The notes: generated from the letters alone by a model not told the origin. Shown: positions 1 to 8,586, numbered from the stretch's first letter. The stretch: DNA of 64,000 nucleotides from Phycisphaerae bacterium (GCA_030432255.1 JAUIHS010000025.1:1-64000); one strand, 5' to 3'. Numbers and translations are program-made.

Positions 1-40
1 CTCCGGTCGGGGCTGCGCCCCTCCCTCCGGCCCCGCCAGC

Positions 41-286
41 ATGTTCGACTATGATGGAGACACGACTCTCATAGTGGGTGGTACAGGAAATGGGGGTAGG
101 CCACTCTCATATGAAGACAAGGTCGGCATGGCGTATCGGAGTGAAATAGAACTTGCTGGCCTGGAAACGAAGATCTCACCTTGGAAGCTCGGTGATAACG
201 ACCAAGAGAGGGTCGAGAATCAACTCCGGCAGATTCAAGGGGTGTTGGCCGACCTTGTCGACGTCATTCGGACAGGCAGATCATGA
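41..286 (+). CDS. Short hypothetical protein, possibly the end of a longer gene
   Basis: An 81-residue reading frame with no family I recognise. The frame stays open upstream of the ATG to the first base of the window, so this could be the C-terminal part of a longer gene. However, the first 40 bases look like a GC-rich intergenic inverted repeat (CTCCGGTCGGGG and CTCCGGCCCCG), which favours a start at the ATG. No clear ribosome binding site precedes it. The protein is mixed and soluble, with a Glu/Gln/Arg-rich likely helix near its end and no signal peptide or membrane segment. It is followed by about 70 bases without a gene. Its reality is uncertain. Confidence 0.35.
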   Translation: MFDYDGDTTLIVGGTGNGGRPLSYEDKVGMAYRSEIELAGLETKISPWKLGDNDQERVENQLRQIQGVLADLVDVIRTGRS

Positions 287-358
287 GGAATTGGCAGGCT
301 GCTGGTGATTGAGAGGGCTTGGAGTCAACGACCGGAACTTCACGGCGCCTGAGGACGG

Positions 359-1726
359 TCACTGGCACGCTCCCCATGCGGCGAGAATGGCATTCAGGTC
401 GGCGGCATTGACGTTCCCGTCACCGTCAACATCACCGTTCATGTAGGCGCCGGGCGTCTCATTCCAGTGATCGAGGACGATATTCAGGTCGGCGATATCG
501 ACGCGGCCATCGTCGCTGAGGTCGCCTCGGCAGATGTCGGCGAGTTCATGGAGGTTGAAGAGATACGCGGCGCCTTGGGCGATTCCGGGATGGAGTCCAA
601 CACCGCTGTCGCCGGGGCATCCGACGATCGCTCGCGTTCCGTCAATTGCGACGGACGTTCCAAAGATCTCGCCCTGTCCGGGATCGGCCGGTATCAGTTT
701 GGCGAGTTGTTGACCTGTCCAGGCGTCAAAGACGTATGCAGCGCCTGTCTGTCCCGCGGTGAGGTCATGACGATGGGCGCCGACAATGACAAGGCGACCG
801 CTGATATCGACGCTCACTCCGAATCGGTCACCCGGTCCGCCGTCACCTGGAATGAGCGTGGAGATGAGCTCACCGGTGATCAGGTCGTAGACGTACGCGG
901 CACCGACTTGGTGGGTGACGCTCGTGTGACCTGGCGCTCCGACCACGCCGAGAGCACCACACATGGCAACGGCGGTCCCGGCGCGTCTGCGCTCGAAGGC
1001 ATCGGGTGGTTCGAGCCTATGCAGTTGCTCGCCGCTGGTGATGTCCACGATGTATGCGACGCCGGAGTCATAAGCGCCGAGGATGTCGCGGCGAGGGGCA
1101 CCGATGAGTGCGGTTCCGCCGTGAAGGGCGACGGCTGCGCCGAACGCTTCGTCGTCTTGCCCGCTCTCGGGCCTGAGCGTATTGAGGAGTTCTCCAGTAC
1201 GCGCGTTGTAGACGGCGACCTGCCCGGATTCGTCGCCAGGCCACGCATCCCACTGGTCGTAGGGGATGCTGATGAGCGCGGTATTTCCATGAACTGCAAC
1301 ATCCTGCCCGAAGCCGCGACCGATGGGGCGAGCAAGCTCCGCAATCGGTTCACCGGTGAAGGCGTTCAGGATCTGTGCATCCATGCTGATAAAGACACTG
1401 ACGCGCGATGCACCTCCGACGACGGCGTAGGGTCCGCTTATCGCGACGGCTCTGCCATAGTTCACTCCCTCGCCGGGCTGCGGGAAGTAGGAGGCAAATG
1501 GGTAACCGGAGAATGCGTCGAGGATGTACGCGGCACCGCCGTCCGGGACGGGGTCGCCGCGTCCGGTCGAAGTGACGATCATCGTCGTTCCGTCAATGTC
1601 CAGGGCGTCGCCATACTCATCGAGATTCTCCGGTGTGGGACCGGTGAGCTTGATGTTCGATTCGATGATCACGGCGTGCGTCACGGCGGACATACCAAGG
1701 ATCAGGGCGGCTGCCAGGCGGTTCAT
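359..1726 (-). CDS. Secreted FG-GAP repeat protein with C-terminal dockerin-like module
   Basis: The protein starts with a signal peptide (MNRLAAALILG...AVTHA, then VIIES). About seven FG-GAP-like blocks follow, each of the form FGxxVAI.G..A.VG...D..G.AYI.D..TG, which should fold as a beta-propeller. It ends with two Asp-rich dockerin-like repeats (GDLSDDGRVDIADLN and GDVDGDGNVNAADLN) separated by a short linker. Such proteins are exported, bind calcium and take part in surface or extracellular assemblies in planctomycetes. The start at 1726 gives an ATGA overlap with the upstream paralogue, so the two are translationally coupled; two in-frame ATGs at 1741 and 1732 are alternatives. The propeller is only moderately similar to its neighbour, but the dockerin DNA is almost identical. 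Ligand unknown. Confidence 0.85.
   Translation of the reverse strand: MNRLAAALILGMSAVTHAVIIESNIKLTGPTPENLDEYGDALDIDGTTMIVTSTGRGDPVPDGGAAYILDAFSGYPFASYFPQPGEGVNYGRAVAISGPYAVVGGASRVSVFISMDAQILNAFTGEPIAELARPIGRGFGQDVAVHGNTALISIPYDQWDAWPGDESGQVAVYNARTGELLNTLRPESGQDDEAFGAAVALHGGTALIGAPRRDILGAYDSGVAYIVDITSGEQLHRLEPPDAFERRRAGTAVAMCGALGVVGAPGHTSVTHQVGAAYVYDLITGELISTLIPGDGGPGDRFGVSVDISGRLVIVGAHRHDLTAGQTGAAYVFDAWTGQQLAKLIPADPGQGEIFGTSVAIDGTRAIVGCPGDSGVGLHPGIAQGAAYLFNLHELADICRGDLSDDGRVDIADLNIVLDHWNETPGAYMNGDVDGDGNVNAADLNAILAAWGACQ
372..562 (-). repeat. Direct repeat copy 1 over the dockerin module
   Basis: Bases 372-550 are identical to 1736-1914. After one mismatch (551 versus 1915), a further 11 bases match. 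The repeat encodes the whole dockerin module plus the end of the last propeller blade, and lies in the same orientation at the 3' end of each paralogue. Confidence 0.9.
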
Positions 1727-3051
1727 GAGCATGCCCCCCATGCGGCGAGAATGGCATTCAGGTCGGCGGCATTGACGTTCCCGTCACCGTCAACATCACC
1801 GTTCATGTAGGCGCCGGGCGTCTCATTCCAGTGATCGAGGACGATATTCAGGTCGGCGATATCGACGCGGCCATCGTCGCTGAGGTCGCCTCGGCAGATG
1901 TCGGCGAGTTCATGCAGGTTGAAGAGGTAGATGGCGCCACGGGCGGATCCGAATTCGCTGTCGCCGGGGCAGCCGACGACGGCGCGCGCACCATCGATGG
2001 CGACGGACTTGCCGAAGGTCTCAACCGGCTCCGGATCGGACGGGAGGAGCTTGGCGAGCTGCGTCCCGGTCACCGCGTCGAAGAGGTACGCGGCACCGCC
2101 GATCCTGGCGAACGGAGCGCCGACGATGACAAGCTTTCCGCTGATGTCAACGCTGTGTCCAAATTGGTCGTTGTCCTGTCCATCGCGCGGTTCGAGCGTG
2201 GAGATGAGTTCGCCTGTGAGCAGATCGTAGACGTAGGCGATGCCGGCCCGGTCGCCGTAGCCTGTGGGGGCACCGACGACGCCGACCGTGCCGCTCATGG
2301 CGACGGACCAGCCAACTTGCTTGTTGCCATAGGGGTCGGGCGGGATGAGTTTGTGGCGTTGCCGACCGTTGGTGACATCGAAGACATACGCGGCACCGCC
2401 ACCACTGACGCCCGTGGAGCCGATGAGGCCGAGGTTCCCGTGAATGGCAACGGATCGTCCAAAGTAGTCCTCGTCCTCGCCATCGTCGGGCGTGAGCGTG
2501 TAGATGAGTCCGCCGAGTCGTGCGTCGTAGATGCCAACGCTGCCGGGATAGTCGTCAGCAAAGCTGGCAGGGAAGGGCGTTGCGATGAGCGCGGTGGTTC
2601 CGTGCACGGCGACATCGTGTCCGAAGCCGGTGCCTTGTATGGGGAGAGAGAGGGCTGCGACGATCGGCTGCCCGGTGAAGGCGTCGAACAGCGTCGCTCC
2701 CGAAGTGTTGTTGACCGCGATTGGCCGTCCGATGAGCGTGTACGGTCCACTGATAGCAGCGACGCCGCCCATCAGCAAGAGGTCGGTGTCGGGATCAGGA
2801 AGCCAGGTCGAATGCAGATAACCGGAGAAGGCATCGAGGATGTATGCGGCGCCGAGGCGGTCGCCGGCGTCATCGCGCCCAGGAGCCGTGACGACCATGG
2901 TCGTGCCGTCAAGATCGACCGCGTCTCCGTAGAAGTCGAAGTTCTGCGGATCGGGACCGGTGAGTTTGAGTTGTGACTCGATGATGACGGCATGTGCTGT
3001 CGCGATCGCGCACAGAGCCGCCGTCCCCGCCAGGAGGTGTGTAGTTGTCAT
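1723..3051 (-). CDS. Secreted FG-GAP repeat protein with C-terminal dockerin-like module (paralogue)
   Basis: This is the first gene of a coupled pair of paralogues. An N-terminal signal peptide (MTTTHLLAGTAALCAIATAHA) is followed by FG-GAP-like repeats with the FGxSVAI.G...VG.P pattern, predicted to form a beta-propeller, and two dockerin-like Asp-rich repeats at the C-terminus ending AAWGACS. The start at 3051 is chosen because it begins directly with a normal signal peptide; an in-frame ATG at 3072 would add seven residues before it. Its stop codon overlaps the start of the next gene (ATGA). The organisation fits duplication followed by divergence of the propeller, with the dockerin homogenised. 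Function is inferred as a secreted or surface-bound protein; no catalytic motif is seen. Confidence 0.85.
   Translation of the reverse strand: MTTTHLLAGTAALCAIATAHAVIIESQLKLTGPDPQNFDFYGDAVDLDGTTMVVTAPGRDDAGDRLGAAYILDAFSGYLHSTWLPDPDTDLLLMGGVAAISGPYTLIGRPIAVNNTSGATLFDAFTGQPIVAALSLPIQGTGFGHDVAVHGTTALIATPFPASFADDYPGSVGIYDARLGGLIYTLTPDDGEDEDYFGRSVAIHGNLGLIGSTGVSGGGAAYVFDVTNGRQRHKLIPPDPYGNKQVGWSVAMSGTVGVVGAPTGYGDRAGIAYVYDLLTGELISTLEPRDGQDNDQFGHSVDISGKLVIVGAPFARIGGAAYLFDAVTGTQLAKLLPSDPEPVETFGKSVAIDGARAVVGCPGDSEFGSARGAIYLFNLHELADICRGDLSDDGRVDIADLNIVLDHWNETPGAYMNGDVDGDGNVNAADLNAILAAWGACS
1736..1926 (-). repeat. Direct repeat copy 2 over the dockerin module
   Basis: This is the second copy of the repeat at 372-562, offset by 1364 bases. 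The 179 leading bases are perfectly identical, although the surrounding propeller genes differ at many positions. Confidence 0.9.
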
Positions 3052-3154
3052 GCATCCGAGTTTATCGGACACGGCTGCGGTTTCCTAGACTCTGTTCTCA
3101 CTTGTGCCCGCTACGTCGAGGGAGAACCGGCGAGCGCACTCCACCACTGAGAAA

Positions 3155-3175
3155 CCCCCGATACGACGCCGGGGG
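3155..3175 (-). terminator. Possible terminator of the HARE-HTH gene
   Basis: A hairpin with six G:C pairs (CCCCCG and CGGGGG) and a nine-base loop lies 26 bases past the stop of the minus-strand HARE-HTH gene. On that strand it is followed by TTTCT, a short imperfect U-tract. The 129-base gap to the FG-GAP gene shows nothing else clear. Confidence 0.4.
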
Positions 3176-3201
3176 AATGGAAGTCGGATGGCGGTTGGGA
3201 C

Positions 3202-3870
3202 TCATCCAGCCGAAGCGAACCGTCCCCGCTCAACCTTCACGAACCGCGAGGCCTTCCCCTTCTTCGCGATCTCGCGGCTCATTGCGGCGTAGAGCGTGGC
3301 GTGGGGCGTCTTGCCGCTGGTGGTCCAGCCCAACCCCATGGCGCCCTCGACGATCTCCTTGCACCCCATGGGCTCCTTCGCCTTGGCGAGCACGGTGGCC
3401 GCGGCGTCGAGCAGGCTCAGGCGCTTCGGTGCGGCGGGCTTCGTGGTCTTCTTCGTCTCAACCTCGTCCTTCGATGGCACGTCGCCGTGGGCCTTCGGAT
3501 CGCCGTCCGTGGCCTGTGTCGCGGCCATTGTCTTCCTCACTCCACGCGTCGCCTTCGCCGCGCCCTTCGCGGTAGACGGGGACGACGCGGGCGACGTTGC
3601 GTTCTTGGACGTTGCACCCTTCGATGACGCCGCCTTGCTACCAGATCGCTTCGGCTTCGTCGCCTTGGTCGTCCTGCCTGTCTTGGTTCCGGGGTCGGCG
3701 TGCGGGGCGCGGAGGCGCTGGGCTGTTTTGATGTGAACCGTCTTGCCGGTGACGATGTTCGTCGCGTCCCAGCCGCCGCTTGCGTGCTCCGCATCGATGC
3801 GGACCGGGACGAGGCGGTTGCTGACCTTGGCGGTGTACGTGGCCCCGATGGTGATGTCGGACTTCTTCAT
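3202..3870 (-). CDS. HARE-HTH domain protein, phage-associated
   Basis: A 222-residue protein. Residues 1-50 form a small beta-rich domain (DITIGATYTAKVSNRLVPV...). A long Lys/Ser/Thr/Ala-rich low-complexity linker follows, and the last ~75 residues (LSLLDAAATVLAKAKEPMGCKEI...) match the HARE-HTH winged-helix domain seen in bacterial restriction and chromatin proteins. The start at 3870 is supported by AAAGGA nine bases upstream; the frame continues further upstream but only as non-coding-like sequence. It sits 43 bases after the DUF6900 gene on the same strand, divergent from the HNH-terminase genes, as is common in prophage-type clusters. It probably binds nucleic acid; the basic linker fits this. 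The exact role is unknown. Confidence 0.75.
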   Translation of the reverse strand: MKKSDITIGATYTAKVSNRLVPVRIDAEHASGGWDATNIVTGKTVHIKTAQRLRAPHADPGTKTGRTTKATKPKRSGSKAASSKGATSKNATSPASSPSTAKGAAKATRGVRKTMAATQATDGDPKAHGDVPSKDEVETKKTTKPAAPKRLSLLDAAATVLAKAKEPMGCKEIVEGAMGLGWTTSGKTPHATLYAAMSREIAKKGKASRFVKVERGRFASAG

Positions 3871-3913
3871 TGGTGTTCCTTTCGTGGAGTGTGTGCCCGT
3901 CGCCGGGCGAGAA

Positions 3914-4240
3914 TCAGTGCTGTGATGGATCGAAGCGGGCGCCGCAGGACTGGCAGGTGATGTGCTCGTCGTCGTCCCACACGAGCTGGTCGTGATCCGA
4001 CTCTCGGCATCGCGGGCAGGCGATGGCAGGTGATTCAGATGGTGTGCCGGCGCCGGCGCGGCCTGCGGCGTACGCCTGCTCCAGCGCCTCGCGGACGCAC
4101 CAGACGGCGACGTCGTGAAAGTCGAGGCTGTCGGATGAGCGGGTCTCCAGCGTGGGGATGCCCAGGACGCGCTTCGCGATGGACTCGAGTTCGGGAAGCG
4201 CCGGCGGGCCGGGGTGCCCCATGGCAGATTGTTCAGGCAT
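3914..4240 (-). CDS. DUF6900-like protein with C-terminal zinc ribbon, phage-associated
   Basis: A 108-residue protein. Residues ~15-60 (LESIAKRVLGIPTLETR, then LDFHDVAVWCVREALEQAY) resemble DUF6900, a small domain of phage and plasmid proteins. The C-terminus is a likely zinc ribbon with CPRC and CQSC pairs separated by about 18 residues. The start at 4240 has an excellent AGGAGG seven bases upstream; the longer open frame beyond it is not protein-like. It is the first gene of a two-gene minus-strand unit with the HARE-HTH gene, and the 12 bases TCCACGAAAGGA precede both start codons. The family has no established function. The DUF6900 assignment is from memory of the motif. Confidence 0.7.
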   Translation of the reverse strand: MPEQSAMGHPGPPALPELESIAKRVLGIPTLETRSSDSLDFHDVAVWCVREALEQAYAAGRAGAGTPSESPAIACPRCRESDHDQLVWDDDEHITCQSCGARFDPSQH

Positions 4241-4284
4241 GGCAATGCCTCCTTTCGTGGACACACTGAGCCATGAATGTGCGC

Positions 4285-4299
4285 TATCATCAAGTGATA
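4285..4299. promoter_or_regulatory. Inverted repeat in the divergent DUF6900/HNH intergenic region
   Basis: TATCA-N5-TGATA lies in a locally AT-rich 76-base gap between divergently transcribed phage-type genes, with a related TGATAG immediately after. This could be an operator for a phage-type regulator. No clear -35/-10 pair could be assigned. Confidence 0.3.
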
Positions 4300-4316
4300 T
4301 CTGATAGACTGCGTGA

Positions 4317-4664
4317 ATGTTTCTCGGGAGGCCCCCGTTCATGCCACAACGGCTCCGAACACACCATGCCCGCACGCGCACAGTGACGCCGCAGGTCGAC
4401 CGCTCCAGCCCGAGCCGTCGCGGCTACGACCGTGCATGGCAGCGGCTCCGTCGCTGGTTCCTGATGCGTCATCCTTTGTGCGAGCACTGCGAACGGAAAG
4501 GACGCGCGACGCCCGCTACCGAGGTGGATCATGTCGTGCCGATTCGCGCCGGTGGGCCTCGACTTGACCAAGCGAACCTGCAGGCATTGTGCAAGTCGTG
4601 TCACAGCCGCAAGACCGTGCGCGACCAGCGCGTCACTGGGCGAGCAAGGGGGGAGGGGGGGTGA
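4317..4664 (+). CDS. Phage-type HNH endonuclease
   Basis: A 115-residue basic protein with the HNH fold: CEHC near residue 60, EVDHVVPIRAGG with the catalytic His, then NLQALCKSCHSRKT with the second Cys pair and final His. Small HNH proteins encoded directly upstream of the terminase are required for DNA packaging and cleavage with some phage terminases (for example HK97 gp74), which fits this position. The start could be 4317 or the second ATG at 4341 (MPQRLRTHH). It is followed after 84 bases by the terminase small subunit. The Gly/Arg-rich tail is probably disordered. Confidence 0.85.
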   Translation: MFLGRPPFMPQRLRTHHARTRTVTPQVDRSSPSRRGYDRAWQRLRRWFLMRHPLCEHCERKGRATPATEVDHVVPIRAGGPRLDQANLQALCKSCHSRKTVRDQRVTGRARGEGG

Positions 4665-4748
4665 AAAGCTGGGGGATGAATCCCGTGTACCACGTCCCCC
4701 GGCTCACGTTCTCGATCACGGGTTTTGACCTCTTTTCTGGAGGCCTTC

Positions 4749-5228
4749 ATGGGACGCCGCGGCCCGGCACCGACGCCGACTGACATCCTGAATCTGCGAG
4801 GCAGTTGGCGGGCCAACGTCAATGCCAATGAGCCGCAGCCGGAGAAGGGGAGCCCCGAGCGTCCCGAGTGGCTGAGCGAGTATGCCGCCGCGGCGTGGGA
4901 TCAGCTCGCCCCGGAGCTCGAGGCCATGGGCGTGCTCACCATCATCGACGGTCACGCCCTTGCCGTGCTCTGCCAGACCTGGGGCCGGTGGCGGAAGGCC
5001 GACGAGTTCCTGCAGAAGCACGGGGAGACCTACACCGTCCGCGACGACATGGGCAGGGTGCGGCTCGTCAAGCGATTCCCCCAGGTCGCGATCGCCAGCG
5101 ACTGCGCCCGCGCACTCAACCGCCTCTTCCAGGAGTTCGGCCTGACCCCTTCCGCCCGCTCGAGGATCACCGTCCATGGCAGCCAAGACGACAGCTTCGA
5201 CAAGCGCAGCTACCTCAAACTGGGATGA
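4749..5228 (+). CDS. Phage terminase small subunit, P27 family
   Basis: A 159-residue protein starting MGRRGPAPTPTDILNLRG, the hallmark N-terminus of P27-family small terminases. A helical body follows (AAAAWDQLAPELEAMGVLT...). Small terminases recognise the packaging site and deliver DNA to the large subunit. The start at 4749 is favoured by GGAGG five bases upstream; an in-frame start at 4725 would add eight residues. The 3' end overlaps the large-subunit gene by 53 bases in another frame, a normal phage arrangement. The gene appears complete, and its neighbours HNH and TerL confirm the identification. Confidence 0.9.
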   Translation: MGRRGPAPTPTDILNLRGSWRANVNANEPQPEKGSPERPEWLSEYAAAAWDQLAPELEAMGVLTIIDGHALAVLCQTWGRWRKADEFLQKHGETYTVRDDMGRVRLVKRFPQVAIASDCARALNRLFQEFGLTPSARSRITVHGSQDDSFDKRSYLKLG

Positions 5229-6828
5229 CGAACTGCGGCTCATCCCGGGCTATGACCCCTTCGATGGTTCCGGCGCCTCCACCTTCGACGAGGAGGCCGC
5301 AGCTCGGGCCATCGGCTTCTTCGCCGACTGCCTGACGCACGTGAAGGGCGAGTTGGCCGGGCGGGCGTTCCAGTTGGAGCCGTGGCAACGGTCGATCGTC
5401 GCCAACATCTTCGGCTGGAAGCGTCTGGATGGAACGCGGCGATATCGCGAAGCACTCATCTACGTGCCGCGGAAGAACGGCAAGTCGTGCCTGGCCGCGG
5501 GCATCTGCCTCTACCTGCTCTTCTGCGACGGGGAGCGTGGCGCGGAGATCTACTCCGCCGCGGCCGAGCGGGACCAGGCCGCGCTCGTGTTCGATGTCGC
5601 CAAGCACATGGTGCTCTCCGAACCCGTGCTCGCCGGCGCCTGCAAGGTGTTCACCAAGGCGATCGCCATCGAAGAAGTCGGCAGCACGTACAAGGCCATC
5701 AGCGCCGACGCGAACACCAAGCACGGGTACAACACGCATGGCGTGGTCATCGACGAACTGCACGCCCAGCGGAACCGCGACCTGGTCGATGTGCTGCTGA
5801 CTTCAACCGGCTCGCGCCGTCAGCCGCTGGTGATCCACATCACCACCGCCGACTACGACCGTCCATCGGTCTGCAACGACAAGCACGACTACGCGATCAA
5901 GGTGCGCGACGGGATCATCGAAGACCCCAGCTTCCTGCCGGTCATCTACGAGGCGACTCGGGAGGACAACTGGACATCCCCCGAGACGTGGCAGAAGTGC
6001 AACCCGAATCTCGGCGTCAGCATCTCGGCGGAGTACATGGCTCGCGAGTGCCAGCGAGCCCAGGACTCGCCGTCGTACGAGAACACCTTCAAGCGCTTGC
6101 ACCTGAACATCCGCACCGAACAGGACGTCCGCTGGCTCTCCATGGCCAAGTGGGATGCGTGCGGCGGCCCCATCAACCCCGATGCGCTCGTCGGCCAGCG
6201 CTGCTGGGCCGGGCTTGACCTCGGCTCCACCGCCGACCTGACCGCGCTGTGCCTGCTCTTCCCTGACACGGATGAAGACGTCTACCGTGCGCTGTGGTGG
6301 TTCTGGGCGCCGGCCGACAACGCATACCGCCGGGAGCGACGAGATCGCGTGCCCTACGTCACGTGGTCGCGCGAAGGCCTGGTCGAACTGACCGACGGTG
6401 ATGAGACTGACTACCGCCACATCCGCCAGCGGATCGGCGAGATTGCAGAGCGCTACGCGATCGTGGACATGGGCGTCGACCGACTCTTCCAGGGCGCGGA
6501 ACTGTGTCAGAACCTCGCGGACGACGGCATCGACGTCGTGCCCTTCGGCCAGGGCTTCTACTCGATGGCCGCCCCGTCAGCAGAGTTCGAACGCCGCGTG
6601 AACCGTGGTGAGATCCTCCATGGCGACAACCCGGTGATGCGCTGGATGGCGTCCAACGCGACGGTCCGCATGGATCCTGCGGGCAACATCAAGCCGGACA
6701 AGCAACGGAGTACTGAGAAGATCGACGGGGTGGTGGCCGCGATCATGGCGCTCGGGCGTGCGATGGCGCGGGAAGCGGGTGGTGGGAAGAGGTCGGTGTA
6801 TGAGGATCGGGGGGTGCGGGTGGTGTAG
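5176..6828 (+). CDS. Phage terminase large subunit
   Basis: A 550-residue packaging ATPase/nuclease. The ATPase part shows a Walker A-like VPRKNGKS near residue 98 and a Walker B VVIDE followed by LHAQ near 192. The C-terminal RNase H-like nuclease shows GLDLGSTADLTAL near 350 with conserved Asp residues, and MGVDR near 432. Length and motifs match a full Terminase_1-type large subunit. It translocates DNA into procapsids and cuts it. No portal, protease or capsid gene follows; the next gene, 144 bases on, is a DNA methyltransferase. The packaging module is therefore orphaned, either a prophage remnant or an element relying on another phage. Confidence 0.92.
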   Translation: MAAKTTASTSAATSNWDDELRLIPGYDPFDGSGASTFDEEAAARAIGFFADCLTHVKGELAGRAFQLEPWQRSIVANIFGWKRLDGTRRYREALIYVPRKNGKSCLAAGICLYLLFCDGERGAEIYSAAAERDQAALVFDVAKHMVLSEPVLAGACKVFTKAIAIEEVGSTYKAISADANTKHGYNTHGVVIDELHAQRNRDLVDVLLTSTGSRRQPLVIHITTADYDRPSVCNDKHDYAIKVRDGIIEDPSFLPVIYEATREDNWTSPETWQKCNPNLGVSISAEYMARECQRAQDSPSYENTFKRLHLNIRTEQDVRWLSMAKWDACGGPINPDALVGQRCWAGLDLGSTADLTALCLLFPDTDEDVYRALWWFWAPADNAYRRERRDRVPYVTWSREGLVELTDGDETDYRHIRQRIGEIAERYAIVDMGVDRLFQGAELCQNLADDGIDVVPFGQGFYSMAAPSAEFERRVNRGEILHGDNPVMRWMASNATVRMDPAGNIKPDKQRSTEKIDGVVAAIMALGRAMAREAGGGKRSVYEDRGVRVV

Positions 6829-6972
6829 GCACCCCTTGCCACTATGAACTCAAAATGGAAGAGATTCGGAACACCGCTCAAACGAGTGATGGTCCACAGG
6901 TCGTCAGCTACGTGGTATCCTGGCTGCTGACCCGTCACACTAACGTTGATGCAGGCCCTCCACTGAATCGAG

Positions 6973-8586
6973 ATGCCACGATCTGAACCAACGATTCCCA
7001 TCATCGATCTCTTCGCCGGTCCCGGTGGACTCGGCGAGGGGTTCACTGCATTCGCTCCGGACGATGGTCCTCGTTTTCAGATCAACCTGTCCGTTGAGTA
7101 CGAGCCGAACGCACACGCGACACTCCAACTGAGGTCGTTCGTCCGTCAGTTCGGCGGTCGTGATCGTTGGCCGGATACGTACTTCGACTTTCTGGAGTCC
7201 GGCGATCTCATGCATTTGCAGAAACAGCACCCATTGGAGTGGGCTGCGGCGACCGAGGAGGCGATCCAGGCTGAACTCGGTGTTGCAGAGCATGATCAGA
7301 TCGTCGAGCGGAGGGTCGCCGCAATCCGCCGCGCGAACAAGGGACGCGACATTGTCCTGATCGGTGGTCCACCGTGTCAGGCGTATTCGCTCATCGGGCG
7401 GGCCCGAAACCGCGGAATCGAAGCCTATGAACCGGAGCACGACCGACGGCACTACCTCTACGAGGAGTATCTTGCGATCATCCGTGAATCATGGCCGGCG
7501 ATCTTCGTGATGGAGAACGTCAAGGGGATCCTGTCGTCGCGTGTGAGCGGAGAGAAGATGATCGGTCGGATCATGGGTGACCTGTCGGAACCGGATCGAA
7601 ACGGCCGAATGTCGCTGCGGAAGCGTTATCAGCTCTGCCCGGTTGTTCTCCCTGAGACAGACCGCTCCCCATCAGAGGAACAATACAGGCCAAGCGACTT
7701 CATCGTTCGTGCAGAGGATCATGGTGTTCCGCAAGCTCGTCACAGGGTCTTCATCATGGGTGTTCGTGAGGACGTCGTCCGGAAGGCCGGGGGCCTGCCC
7801 GGAATTGAAGGATGTCTCATATCGAGGCGTGGCGATCACAATGAGACGACCGTTCACAAGGCCATACATGACCTGCCTGACCTGCGAAGCGGTCTCTCAA
7901 AAGGTGACAGTCTGGAGGCATGGCGGGCGGTTCTCGCGTCGGCTCAGACCAAGGACTTCTCAGATGCGATCAGCATTGCGAGCGGCCCTGAGGTAGCGAG
8001 GGTCTGTGAGGTCTCAGTTGATCGCGCGATCAGACGCCGATTCGAGCGCGGAGGTCGGTATCTTGAAAATCGCCAGCGTTCGTTGCTGCCGTCCGACCTC
8101 GCATCATGGCTGCACAATGATCGACTCCCGGGAGTCTGCAACCATGAGACCCGCGGCCACATCCCTGCTGATCTCCATCGCTATCTGTTCGCCGCCGCGT
8201 ACGCGAAGGTCTGTGGCATCTCGCCGACTCTCGCTGACTTCCCGGATGAACTGCTTCCGGAGCACAGGAATGTGAAGCGGGCGATCCGGGGCGGGTCCCT
8301 CTTCTCGGACCGCTTCCGAGTGCAGGTGCGCGATCGAGTCTCGTCCACGGTGACTTCACACATCTCGAAGGATGGCCACTACTATATTCACTACGACCCC
8401 GTGCAGTGTCGAAGTCTGACTGTGCGTGAGGCGGCGCGTCTGCAGACCTTTCCCGATGACTACTGTTTCATGGGCGGTCGCACCGCGCAGTACGTACAGG
8501 TTGGAAATGCCGTGCCTCCCTGGCTCGCTCGGCAGATCGCCGAGGTCGTGCATTCGATCATGAGAAAGGCGGGCCGCTTCGGGTGA
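6973..8586 (+). CDS. DNA (cytosine-5) methyltransferase, DISARM-associated (DrmMII-like)
   Basis: A 537-residue C5 methyltransferase. Motif I is IDLFAGPGGLGEG near residue 12 (SAM binding), motif IV is GGPPCQAYS near 130 with the catalytic Cys, motif VI is MENVKG near 180, motif VIII is QARHRVFI near 254, and motifs IX-X include SLTVREAARLQTFP and GNAVPP near 512. Long insertions after motifs I and VIII probably hold the target-recognition region. It methylates cytosine in a specific site; the site cannot be told from sequence. A GTGA overlap couples it to the Vsr gene, and both converge on the DISARM-like operon. Class 2 DISARM includes such a 5mC methylase (DrmMII), so it probably marks self DNA for that system. 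Confidence 0.9.
   Translation: MPRSEPTIPIIDLFAGPGGLGEGFTAFAPDDGPRFQINLSVEYEPNAHATLQLRSFVRQFGGRDRWPDTYFDFLESGDLMHLQKQHPLEWAAATEEAIQAELGVAEHDQIVERRVAAIRRANKGRDIVLIGGPPCQAYSLIGRARNRGIEAYEPEHDRRHYLYEEYLAIIRESWPAIFVMENVKGILSSRVSGEKMIGRIMGDLSEPDRNGRMSLRKRYQLCPVVLPETDRSPSEEQYRPSDFIVRAEDHGVPQARHRVFIMGVREDVVRKAGGLPGIEGCLISRRGDHNETTVHKAIHDLPDLRSGLSKGDSLEAWRAVLASAQTKDFSDAISIASGPEVARVCEVSVDRAIRRRFERGGRYLENRQRSLLPSDLASWLHNDRLPGVCNHETRGHIPADLHRYLFAAAYAKVCGISPTLADFPDELLPEHRNVKRAIRGGSLFSDRFRVQVRDRVSSTVTSHISKDGHYYIHYDPVQCRSLTVREAARLQTFPDDYCFMGGRTAQYVQVGNAVPPWLARQIAEVVHSIMRKAGRFG

Noticed and set aside
467-2976. Two long plus-strand frames (467-1810 and 1831-2976)
   Set aside because: They are antisense to the two FG-GAP/dockerin genes, and their similarity to each other simply mirrors the paralogy and the shared repeat.
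3871-4293. Extension of the HARE-HTH gene upstream to 4293
   Set aside because: The extra residues overlap the DUF6900 gene in another frame, and the ATG at 3870 has its own ribosome binding site.
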